Origin: GWB1-37-8 sp964646925
GTDB lineage: Bacteria > Patescibacteriota > Microgenomatia > Levybacterales > UBA12049
Assembly: GCA_964646925.1 (NCBI GenBank)
Contig: CAZYIC010000022.1
Span: 1-17,392, forward strand
Direction: 5' to 3'
Length of the DNA: 17,392 bases
Within the stretch, counting starts at the first letter, position 1. Each line of letters starts with the position of its first letter. A program made the position numbers and the translations under genes. The notes beneath the pieces were generated by a model. That model did not search any database and had not been told where the DNA came from. It worked only from the letters and a program-made list of their open reading frames with translations. Below are positions 1 to 5,647 of the stretch, piece by piece.

Positions 1-266
1 ATGGCGGGGAAAAAATGAGGCTGACCGCCAGAAGTATTGAGAGGATTGTAAAAAAGTATGTTCGTCTTACACGCTTACCTGTTGATGCAACTGTCCATAC
101 GTTAAGGCATTCCTTTGCAACGGATTTGCTGACAAACGGCGCAGATCTTAGGTCTGTACAAGAGATGCTTGGGCACAAGAATATTGCCACAACCCAAATT
201 TACACCCACGTTACCAATAAACAATTAAGAGATGTTCACAAGTCTTTCCATTCGGGGAATAAATAA
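1..266 (+). CDS. Tyrosine recombinase (XerC/XerD-like), C-terminal part
   Basis: This is the C-terminal catalytic part of a tyrosine site-specific recombinase, cut by the window edge. The reading frame is open from base 3, before the first ATG at 15, so that ATG is internal and not the start. The family's catalytic residues are visible: an HTLRH box (the HxxR motif), then LGHKNIATTQIYTHV with the second His and the nucleophilic Tyr near the end. The stretch RLTARSIERIVKKY before them is typical of XerC/XerD and related chromosomal or integron-type recombinases. Such enzymes resolve chromosome dimers or move integrative elements; this fragment cannot tell which. The gene ends with TAA at 264-266, and a REP-like repeat begins about 33 bases downstream. 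I see no att site or dif-like sequence. Confidence 0.9.
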   Translation, partial: GGEKMRLTARSIERIVKKYVRLTRLPVDATVHTLRHSFATDLLTNGADLRSVQEMLGHKNIATTQIYTHVTNKQLRDVHKSFHSGNK

Positions 267-298
267 ATCTCATTATTTTATTGCTGATTTTCTTGTTT

Positions 299-396
299 TA
301 CCACATCGCCAAGCTAATCCGATCCCGTATCGGTTCAGAGTATCGGTTCAGATATCGGTTCAGATCGGTGTATCGGTTTATATCGGTTTAGTATCG
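299..396 (+). repeat. REP-like element, copy 1 (long tandem tail)
   Basis: The element begins with the conserved arm ACCACATCGCCAAGCTA (300-316), followed by the small palindrome CCGAT-CCCGT-ATCGG (319-333). A degenerate tail of tandem TATCGGTTYA units, 10-12 bases each, runs to about 396. The same arm occurs at 2547-2563, 15155-15171 and, in part, 15865-15917. The copy sits in the non-coding stretch after the recombinase gene. The arm reads on the plus strand here, opposite to copies 2 and 3. Confidence 0.85.
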
Positions 397-417
397 CAAA
401 ACAGAATGAAAGGTGGG

Positions 418-567
418 TTATGTATCTTTTTTTCTTTTTTCCGTTGAAATTCTTATGTCCCAAGATATTTCATTAACAACAACTCTAGCTTTGTTTAACA
501 ACTTGTCTATCTCATCAAGCTTTATTTCTAGTCCGGTTAGGTCTTTAACTAGTTTGCTCGTTCTCAC
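418..567 (-). CDS. Possible small helical protein, divergent from the HTH-HD gene
   Basis: A short open frame of 49 codons from GTG at 567, or 63 codons from TTG at 609, ends with TAA. The product is charged and predicted mostly helical (KLVKDLTGLEIKLDEIDKLL), with a Lys/Arg-rich tail; I do not recognise a family. GTG 567 is preferred because a promoter-like pair lies just upstream on this strand: TTGTTC (598-603) and TATATT (575-580) with a 17-base spacer and 7 bases to the GTG. That would make a leaderless mRNA, as proposed for other genes here. The frame diverges from the HTH-HD gene at 647 and the two would share the region holding the palindrome at 613-629. It could equally be a chance frame. 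Confidence 0.35.
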   Translation of the reverse strand: MRTSKLVKDLTGLEIKLDEIDKLLNKARVVVNEISWDIRISTEKRKKDT

Positions 568-611
568 TGATTGAAATATAAGATATAGATTATCTGGGAA
601 CAATGACAAAG

Positions 612-641
612 TTGTCAGTAAAACTGACAGCGTGGTAGAAT
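612..641 (+). promoter_or_regulatory. Promoter with overlapping palindromic operator for the HTH-HD gene
   Basis: TTGTCA (612-617) and TAGAAT (636-641) form a -35/-10 pair with an 18-base spacer. A perfect inverted repeat, TGTCAGT-AAA-ACTGACA (613-629), covers the -35 box and half of the spacer. The -10 box ends only 5 bases before the GTG at 647, so the transcript would start at or next to the start codon. A symmetrical site at this position is a natural place for repression, most simply by the HTH protein encoded downstream; that is inference. Confidence 0.65.
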
Positions 642-646
642 AGGGC

Positions 647-1543
647 GTGAGAAACTCATCAACATTTGGTAAGTTATTTAAAAAATTTAGGTTAAAATCA
701 GAATTCTCTTCGCTATCCGAATTTAGTAAGGTTTTAGCTGAAGAAGGACTAATCTATGAGGATAGCGCTCTTTCAAGATGGCAAAGTGGCAACCGTATTC
801 CTTCAAGCAGAAGTCTTCTAATAGCTTTAATAAAGATTTTCGTTAATAGGAAAGGCATCATATCTTTGCGTGAAGCCAACTTACTTCTTGAATCGGCGGG
901 TCAAGGTTACCTGACGGAATCTGAAATAGAAAATCTTTCAAGTCGTTTTGTTCCAGCAGGCCGTTTTCGATTAGCTCAAGAAATGGTCGATTTTATCTCT
1001 GTGGTTGGTAAGCCAAAAAGGATACCTAGGACGGGTTGGGTAAGAGAAAATATTAAACATCCGGAAAGTGTTGCGGAGCATTCTTTTAGGGTGGGTGTTA
1101 TAGCAATGGTAATCGCAGATCCGCTAGGATTAGATAAGGAAAAGTTGATGAAAATGGCTTCTATTCGTGGTTTGGGCGAGGTGGTAACTAGAGATATTGT
1201 TGTTGAAAGAGGGAATATGATCGATATAAAAAAAAGAGGAGAAAAAGAACGCGAGGAAAGGGATGGGATAAAAAATATTTTCAAAACAATTGGAGAGGCT
1301 GATGAATATGTAAGAATTTTTAATGAAATGGTGGGTAGAAAAAGTGAAGAAGCAAAAATACTTTGGCAGATAGATAAGCTTGAAATGATAATACAAGCCT
1401 TGGAATATGAAAGAGAGCAAAATGTGAACCTGAATGAGTTTTTTGTGAACGCACAACTACAGATAGAAGCGCCTCTTTTAAAAAAAATTTTAACTGAAGT
1501 TTTAAAAAAACGTTCAGAAATTAAGAAATTTACTCAAAAATAA
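647..1543 (+). CDS. HTH regulator fused to a degenerate HD domain
   Basis: The protein has 298 residues. Residues ~5-65 look like a diverged XRE/HTH domain (LFKKFRLKSEF...ALSRWQSGNRIPSS, with the recognition-helix-like part near 40-50). Residues ~110-260 match the HDDC2/YfbR-like HD family in spacing and flanking motifs: TGWVR near 129-133, ESVAEHS with His145, LGE at 176-178, and IDKLEM with Asp243. The defining His-Asp dyad is replaced: where the family has HDLGE or HDLAE, this protein has Arg174-Gly175 (CGT GGT at 1166-1171). Without those metal ligands phosphohydrolase activity is unlikely; the domain may bind a nucleotide-like ligand and control the HTH. The start is GTG, placed by the promoter 5 bases upstream; there is no room for a Shine-Dalgarno site. 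A strong terminator follows the stop. A transcription factor role is inferred. Confidence 0.75.
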   Translation: MRNSSTFGKLFKKFRLKSEFSSLSEFSKVLAEEGLIYEDSALSRWQSGNRIPSSRSLLIALIKIFVNRKGIISLREANLLLESAGQGYLTESEIENLSSRFVPAGRFRLAQEMVDFISVVGKPKRIPRTGWVRENIKHPESVAEHSFRVGVIAMVIADPLGLDKEKLMKMASIRGLGEVVTRDIVVERGNMIDIKKRGEKEREERDGIKNIFKTIGEADEYVRIFNEMVGRKSEEAKILWQIDKLEMIIQALEYEREQNVNLNEFFVNAQLQIEAPLLKKILTEVLKKRSEIKKFTQK

Positions 1544-1562
1544 CCGCTTTTTTAGTAGTTTT

Positions 1563-1600
1563 CAGGAGGGGTTAGTTTTTAGCTTCCCCTCCTGTTTTTT
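1563..1600 (+). terminator. Intrinsic terminator of the HTH-HD gene
   Basis: A perfect 9-base-pair stem, CAGGAGGGG (1563-1571) with CCCCTCCTG (1586-1594), has a 14-base loop and is followed by six T (1595-1600). It lies 20 bases after the TAA at 1543 and reads in the direction of the gene. Confidence 0.92.
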
Positions 1601-1720
1601 CCGTCCTTGGGAGCGCCGGTTGCCTACTTTTTGCTTGGCCAGACATTAAATGCAAATCAAGTAGCGGAAGCAGGAATAATTTATCGCAACCTCCCTGTTT
1701 ATCGCCTGAGAGCATTTTAG
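1583..1720 (+). pseudogene. Decayed coding fragment, 3' end only
   Basis: One frame from 1583 to the TAG at 1718-1720 encodes a protein-like tail ending in NQVAEAGIIYRNLPVYRLRAF (split here: NQVAEAGIIYRN, LPVYRLRAF). It has no ATG, and the first part overlaps the terminator, so it cannot be a complete gene as it stands. It looks like the 3' remnant of a gene whose 5' part was lost, perhaps when the HTH-HD unit arrived. I do not recognise the family. Except for this fragment I see nothing between the terminator and the SIMPL gene. Confidence 0.3.
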
Positions 1721-1732
1721 AAAAGAGATAAG

Positions 1733-2473
1733 CTAAAATATTTCGTAGGAGAGGGTGACGGTAGTTGAAATGGTGGATTGACCGGGTTCTACAGAAGTAT
1801 CACCTGCCCCTAATCCAACAGCTGATTTTTCCATAAATGTAATTGGTCTTTGTTCCTGGTTGGATTCTGAAACATTAATTATTCTTCCAAGCCTTATTCC
1901 TGAGGCCTGAGCCAAACTTTGCGCTTTTTGCTTAGCGGCATCAACGGCTTGTTTTCTTGCCTGATTTTCAAGTTTTGTTTTTTCCTCATCGTTTAGTGTA
2001 AATTGTATATTTCCCACACTATTAGCTCCATCTTTTGTTGCAGTATCAATAACTTGATTTATCTTTTCAATAGGCGTTACTTTGATTTCAAGATTTACCG
2101 ATACGGTATATCCGTCTATTCGTTGTCTTCCCCCTTCAAAATTATAATTTGGATTAATAGAATAATTGGTTGTTTTAATATCTTTTTCTTTCACCCCAAG
2201 ATTTTTTAAGTCCGAAGAAATTTTATTTATTATTTGGTTTGCCTGACTTTGGGCGTTATTTACCGTAGCTTGATTAACTGTAATTCCAATATCCGCACTG
2301 GCAGTGTCCGGAATTGCATTTGCCTTCCCCTCCCCTACTACTGAAAAAATATCTGATTTGGTTGTGGTGATACTATTTACAGAAAAAGGAATTGGACCAA
2401 CAAGTTTTGTATAAAGAAAAAGCCCAAGAAAAATAAAGAGAATTACTAATAGTGGAGTTTTTAAGCTTTGCAT
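1733..2473 (-). CDS. Membrane-anchored SIMPL-domain (DUF541/YggE-like) protein
   Basis: The protein has 246 residues. An N-terminal hydrophobic segment (about residues 7-25, LLVILFIFLGLFLY) is an uncleaved anchor or signal, so the rest should lie outside the membrane. The remainder (about 42-246) is a SIMPL domain: VVGEGKANAIPDTASADIGITV at its start, the NYSINPNYNFEGGRQRIDGYTV region, and ARKQAVDAAKQKAQSLAQASG near 170-190, followed by the closing TTVTLSYEIF. Bacterial SIMPL proteins such as YggE are linked to oxidative-stress tolerance, and others to surface assemblies, but the biochemical role is unsettled. The ATG at 2473 is chosen because a near-consensus promoter lies 11 bases upstream. 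The stop is TAG, showing that amber is an ordinary stop in this genome. It appears to be a single-gene transcript. Confidence 0.88.
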   Translation of the reverse strand: MQSLKTPLLVILFIFLGLFLYTKLVGPIPFSVNSITTTKSDIFSVVGEGKANAIPDTASADIGITVNQATVNNAQSQANQIINKISSDLKNLGVKEKDIKTTNYSINPNYNFEGGRQRIDGYTVSVNLEIKVTPIEKINQVIDTATKDGANSVGNIQFTLNDEEKTKLENQARKQAVDAAKQKAQSLAQASGIRLGRIINVSESNQEQRPITFMEKSAVGLGAGDTSVEPGQSTISTTVTLSYEIF

Positions 2474-2484
2474 AAGTTAATAAT

Positions 2485-2513
2485 ATTATAGGGATTGAAA
2501 AGACCATCGTCAA
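2485..2513 (-). promoter_or_regulatory. Near-consensus promoter of the SIMPL gene
   Basis: On the minus strand TTGACG (2508-2513) and TATAAT (2485-2490) are separated by exactly 17 bases. The start codon at 2473 is 11 bases beyond the -10 box, giving a leader of about 5 bases. The -35 box lies in the outer arm of REP-like copy 2. Confidence 0.8.
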
Positions 2514-2564
2514 CCTTACCGAAACCTTACCGATCCCGTATCGGTTTAGCTTGGCGATGTGGTA
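2503..2564 (-). repeat. REP-like element, copy 2 (overlaps the end of pyrC)
   Basis: On the minus strand this copy starts with ACCACATCGCCAAGCTA (2563-2547), then ACCGAT-ACGGG-ATCGGT, then two 11-base GGTAAGGTTNC-like tail units. It closes with an arm resembling a reversed head, ACCATCGTCAA on the plus strand (2503-2513). It therefore has arms at both ends like copy 4. It contains the last 12 codons and stop of pyrC and the -35 box of the SIMPL promoter. Confidence 0.85.
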
Positions 2565-3732
2565 CAACGATCTTGCCAGAGCCGGGTTTTGCTAGAATTT
2601 TTCCATCCTCGAAGACTTTTTTACCGCGGATCCAGACTTTCTCTACTTTTCCCTTTACTTTCCAGCCATCAAAAGGTGACCATTTACATTTCGTAAATAA
2701 GGATGAATTATGAATCATGAATGATGAATCAAGGTCTACTTTGATCTTGGTTCGGGGGTCGGTTTCAATCTTGAAGATTTTTGCCGGATTGGTGTGGCAG
2801 AGTCGTACAATATCACTTACCTTCAAGCGATTTTGCGACACGGCGGTTAACAGCAATGGAAGAGTTGTTTCAAGTCCGGGAACACCAAAAGGAACAGCGA
2901 CGGGTCCTGCCGCCAGTTTCCCTCCCGTCAGTGCTCGTTTAGATTTTCTCGTTTCACTCGGCTGGCTAAACTGCGCGCTGCCGGAAGCCCTTCCACTGGC
3001 GTCACCCGTCTTGTCTGAAATAGTATGGGGAGCGTGGTCGGATTCGACAACATCGACATATTGTAAATTCCTCCACAAAAAATCCTGGTCTTTTTTACTC
3101 TGCAAGGGCGGTTTCATTTTGCCATATGGGCCCAAACGTTTGACGTCCTGGTCAGTCAAAAATAAATGGTGTGGAGTAACCCCGCAAGTTATTTTTAAAC
3201 CATGCTCTTTTGCTTTTATAATTTGTTTTAAATCAAAAGCGTTACTTATATGGCAGATATGAATTTTGTTTCCAAGTTTTTTAGTCAGATTTATTGCAAA
3301 ATCCAGAGTATCGTCTTCTGCATGAAGAAGAATTGGTCTTTGGTCCTTGGTCTTTAGTCCTTGGCTCCAGGCAATAAATACTTTTTCAACTTTTTCTTTT
3401 GGAATAATAAATCCTCCAGTTGTCAAACTTAAATAAAGTTTCAAACCTAATACTTTATCCCTTATCCTTATTAACTCATCAATGTTGTCCCCCATTGAGC
3501 CGAAATGAAACCCGACATCGCAGACAATTTTTTCTTTTGCAATTTTTATTTTTTCATTTAACCTTTCAGAATTTATTATTGGAACTTTATTATTGGGCAT
3601 GTCTATAATTGTAGTAAATCCGCCGGCGACTGCGGCGCAAGTTCCGGCGTAGAAATCTTCTTTATTTGTTTGTCTTGGATCGCGCAAGTGAACATGGGGG
3701 TCAATAAGTCCCGGCAAAATTAACTTAGACAT
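2527..3732 (-). CDS. pyrC: Dihydroorotase, with repeat-derived insertions
   Basis: Dihydroorotase cyclises carbamoyl-aspartate to dihydroorotate, step three of UMP synthesis. The 401-residue protein shows the amidohydrolase metal ligands: DPHVHLRD (His13, His15), LLHAED (His137), CHIS (His161) and SDHAPHT (Asp232). The start is the ATG at 3732, which overlaps the carB stop by 8 bases and has GGAG five bases upstream; the longer frame from 3765 would run through carB. Three oddities are visible. Residues ~242-278 (after SDHAPHTISD, before PFGVPGLET) are an in-frame insert encoded by a GC-rich palindrome. Residues ~124-133 and ~336-344 are encoded by 7-base tandem repeats. Residues 390-401 and the stop codon come from a REP-like element. 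All catalytic residues are intact, so the enzyme is probably active. Last gene of the pyr cluster. Confidence 0.95.
   Translation of the reverse strand: MSKLILPGLIDPHVHLRDPRQTNKEDFYAGTCAAVAGGFTTIIDMPNNKVPIINSERLNEKIKIAKEKIVCDVGFHFGSMGDNIDELIRIRDKVLGLKLYLSLTTGGFIIPKEKVEKVFIAWSQGLKTKDQRPILLHAEDDTLDFAINLTKKLGNKIHICHISNAFDLKQIIKAKEHGLKITCGVTPHHLFLTDQDVKRLGPYGKMKPPLQSKKDQDFLWRNLQYVDVVESDHAPHTISDKTGDASGRASGSAQFSQPSETRKSKRALTGGKLAAGPVAVPFGVPGLETTLPLLLTAVSQNRLKVSDIVRLCHTNPAKIFKIETDPRTKIKVDLDSSFMIHNSSLFTKCKWSPFDGWKVKGKVEKVWIRGKKVFEDGKILAKPGSGKIVVPHRQAKPIRDR
2702..2729. repeat. Four 7-base tandem units (NATGAAT) inside pyrC
   Basis: GATGAAT, TATGAAT, CATGAAT and GATGAAT follow each other without gaps. 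In pyrC they encode part of the stretch DSSFMIHNSS before the conserved WSPFDGW. Confidence 0.8.
2899..3010. repeat. 112-base imperfect palindrome inserted in pyrC
   Basis: GACGGGT (2899-2905) pairs with ACCCGTC (3004-3010), CGCCAGT (2911-2917) with ACTGGCG (2995-3001), and inner CGTTTAG/CTAAAC arms continue the symmetry. The segment is clearly more GC-rich than its surroundings. It codes for an extra loop of about 37 residues rich in Ser, Gly, Ala and Arg, which dihydroorotases normally lack. Confidence 0.8.
3333..3364. repeat. Four and a half 7-base tandem units (TTGGTCY) inside pyrC
   Basis: TTGGTCT, TTGGTCC, TTGGTCT and TTAGTCC, then TTGG, follow in register. They encode the hydrophilic run QGLKTKDQRP just before the metal-binding LLHAED motif. 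Confidence 0.8.
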
Positions 3733-5632
3733 ATTCGCTCCATGACTTGATTTTGAGATTCCCAAACTTTAGTGAAGTAATTGCTTTTACAAAAAGCTCT
3801 GCTTTTCTTAAATCTGTAAAAAGCGGAATATTATGATCTATAGCAAAACGGCGGATTGCATAGTCATCATCAATATTTTTCTTAACATGCGAGTCAACTA
3901 TATTTATTGCCAGATCAATTTTGTTCTGCCCGAAGTACTCGAGAATATTAGGGGATTTATTTTCGTGAATTTTGTAAAGAATTTTTGCTTTAACGCCCTG
4001 CCTTCCAAAAAACGCGCATGTTTTTTCAGATGCATATAAAGGAAGTTCAAGAGTTGTTAGGGCACGTGTGCTTTCCAAAAAACGCGCCTTATTTTCTTCA
4101 GCCCCAAGACTTATGAAAATTCCTTTTGTGGGAATTCTTTCTCCAACCGCAATTTGTCCTTTCAAAAATGCTTCCTCTATAGTCTCTCCGAAACATGCCA
4201 CTTCTCCAGTGGAGCCCATTTCCACATGCAAAATAGGGTCTGCTCCGGTAAGTCTGGCAAATGAAAATTGAGCAACCTTAGTTGCTATAAAATTGAGTTT
4301 TGGCAGAGTGACTTTTTCTACATTTTTATTGAAGAACGAATCAACAGTTAACTTTACAAAATCAATTCCGGTTACTTTGGAGATAAAAGGGAAAGTGCGG
4401 GAAGATCTTAGATTTATCTCTATAACCTGAACGATGTTATCTTTTGCCAAAAATTGAATATTAAAAGGTCCTGTTATTTCCAAACTTTTTGCCAGCTTGT
4501 ATCCTATTTCTTCAATCTTACTTTTTGTTTGAACGTAAAGCTTTTGTGCAGGCAATACTATTGATGCGTCTCCTGAGTGAACTCCTGCATTTTCTATGTG
4601 TTCGGATATCGCAAAGGCTTTAACTTTTCCTTTTTGAGCAACCGCATCCAGCTCTATTTCTTTTGCTTTTTCTACGAATTTTGATATGGTCAGGGGATAC
4701 TCAGATGAGACTAGAGTTGCCTCCTCGACATATCGCTTTAGATCTGCTTTATTATGGCAGATTCTCATAAGAGTTCCTGAAAGTACATAGGAAGGACGAA
4801 GGAGAACAGGATAGCCGACTTTATCGCAGAATTTGAGCGCAGCAGCTTCGTTAGTTACTTTTTCCCAGGCAGGCTGAGCAATGTCTAGGGTGTCCAGCAG
4901 TTTTGAAAATTTGCTTCGATCCTCTGCTTTATCAATTGAAGCTGGATGAGTGCCAAGTACATGGGCGCCGTAGGAAAAGAGAGATTCGGCTCTATTGTTA
5001 GGCGTTTGACCTCCAACTGAAATAATTACTCCAGAAGGGTTCTCGAAATCATAGATATCAGCAATTCGCTCAAAGGTTAGCTCTTCAAAATATAGCCTGT
5101 CGGCAACATCGTAATCGGTTGAAACAGTCTCAGGATTACAATTGATCATTATTGATTTTTTGCCGTGGTTTTTTAAGGCCAAAGCTGTATTAACACTCGT
5201 CCAGTCGAATTCAACGGACGATCCAATTCTGTAGGGTCCTGATCCAAGCACAATAACACCTTCTTTATTGGTTGGATTTACATCGTTATGGTTTCCGTTA
5301 TAAGTGAGGTAAAGATAATTTGTTCTTGCTTTAAATTCTCCGGCTAAAGTATCAATTTGAAAAACCGATGGTGTAATTTTATATTTTTTTCTGATATTTC
5401 TTATTTTAAGTCCTGTTGCTCCAATCAGTTCCCCTATTTTTTTGTCTGAAAAACCAAGCCTCTTGAGGGTATAAAGTTTTTCCCTGGTTAATTTATTTAT
5501 ATTTTTTTCCACACTTAGTTCATGCTCGACTATATTTTTAATTCTTTCAATAAACCAGGGATCAATTCCTGTTAGGCTGTAGATTTCGCTGACTGACATA
5601 TTTTCTTTTAAGGCTTGGGCTATTGCGAACAT
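3725..5632 (-). CDS. carB: Carbamoyl-phosphate synthase large chain, C-terminal part
   Basis: This 635-residue frame holds the oligomerisation domain (1-~110, beginning IAQALKENMSVSEIYSLTGIDPWF), the second ATP-grasp domain and the C-terminal MGS-like allosteric domain (~500-635). The ATP-grasp part has GSGPYRIGSSVEFDW, NCNPETVSTDYD, RPSYVLSG and SEHIENAGVHSGDA; it would phosphorylate carbamate. Motifs such as GSSVEFDW and NYLYLTYNG are of the type shared by Bacteroidetes and eukaryotic CPS rather than the E. coli form. The frame is separated from the N-terminal part by one TAG codon and remains in phase with it; five sense codons (Pro-Thr-Thr-Lys-Arg) lie between the TAG and this ATG. No Shine-Dalgarno site precedes the ATG, so translation would need reinitiation or read-through. 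The end overlaps pyrC. Confidence 0.93.
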   Translation of the reverse strand: MFAIAQALKENMSVSEIYSLTGIDPWFIERIKNIVEHELSVEKNINKLTREKLYTLKRLGFSDKKIGELIGATGLKIRNIRKKYKITPSVFQIDTLAGEFKARTNYLYLTYNGNHNDVNPTNKEGVIVLGSGPYRIGSSVEFDWTSVNTALALKNHGKKSIMINCNPETVSTDYDVADRLYFEELTFERIADIYDFENPSGVIISVGGQTPNNRAESLFSYGAHVLGTHPASIDKAEDRSKFSKLLDTLDIAQPAWEKVTNEAAALKFCDKVGYPVLLRPSYVLSGTLMRICHNKADLKRYVEEATLVSSEYPLTISKFVEKAKEIELDAVAQKGKVKAFAISEHIENAGVHSGDASIVLPAQKLYVQTKSKIEEIGYKLAKSLEITGPFNIQFLAKDNIVQVIEINLRSSRTFPFISKVTGIDFVKLTVDSFFNKNVEKVTLPKLNFIATKVAQFSFARLTGADPILHVEMGSTGEVACFGETIEEAFLKGQIAVGERIPTKGIFISLGAEENKARFLESTRALTTLELPLYASEKTCAFFGRQGVKAKILYKIHENKSPNILEYFGQNKIDLAINIVDSHVKKNIDDDYAIRRFAIDHNIPLFTDLRKAELFVKAITSLKFGNLKIKSWSEYV

Positions 5633-5647
5633 ACGTTTTGTCGTTGG

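Noticed and set aside
331..391. Possible CRISPR array or iteron origin in the TATCGGTT repeats
   Set aside because: Units are 10-12 bases, nearly contiguous and without spacers, and they belong to the tail of a REP-like element. No cas or rep gene is near.
976..1456. Two minus-strand frames over the HTH-HD gene
   Set aside because: They are shadows of the plus-strand gene, which has recognisable domains, a promoter and a terminator.
2717..3262. Long plus-strand open frame of 181 codons
   Set aside because: It is antisense to pyrC, whose conserved catalytic motifs are on the other strand; its composition follows the pyrC codons and the GC-rich insert.
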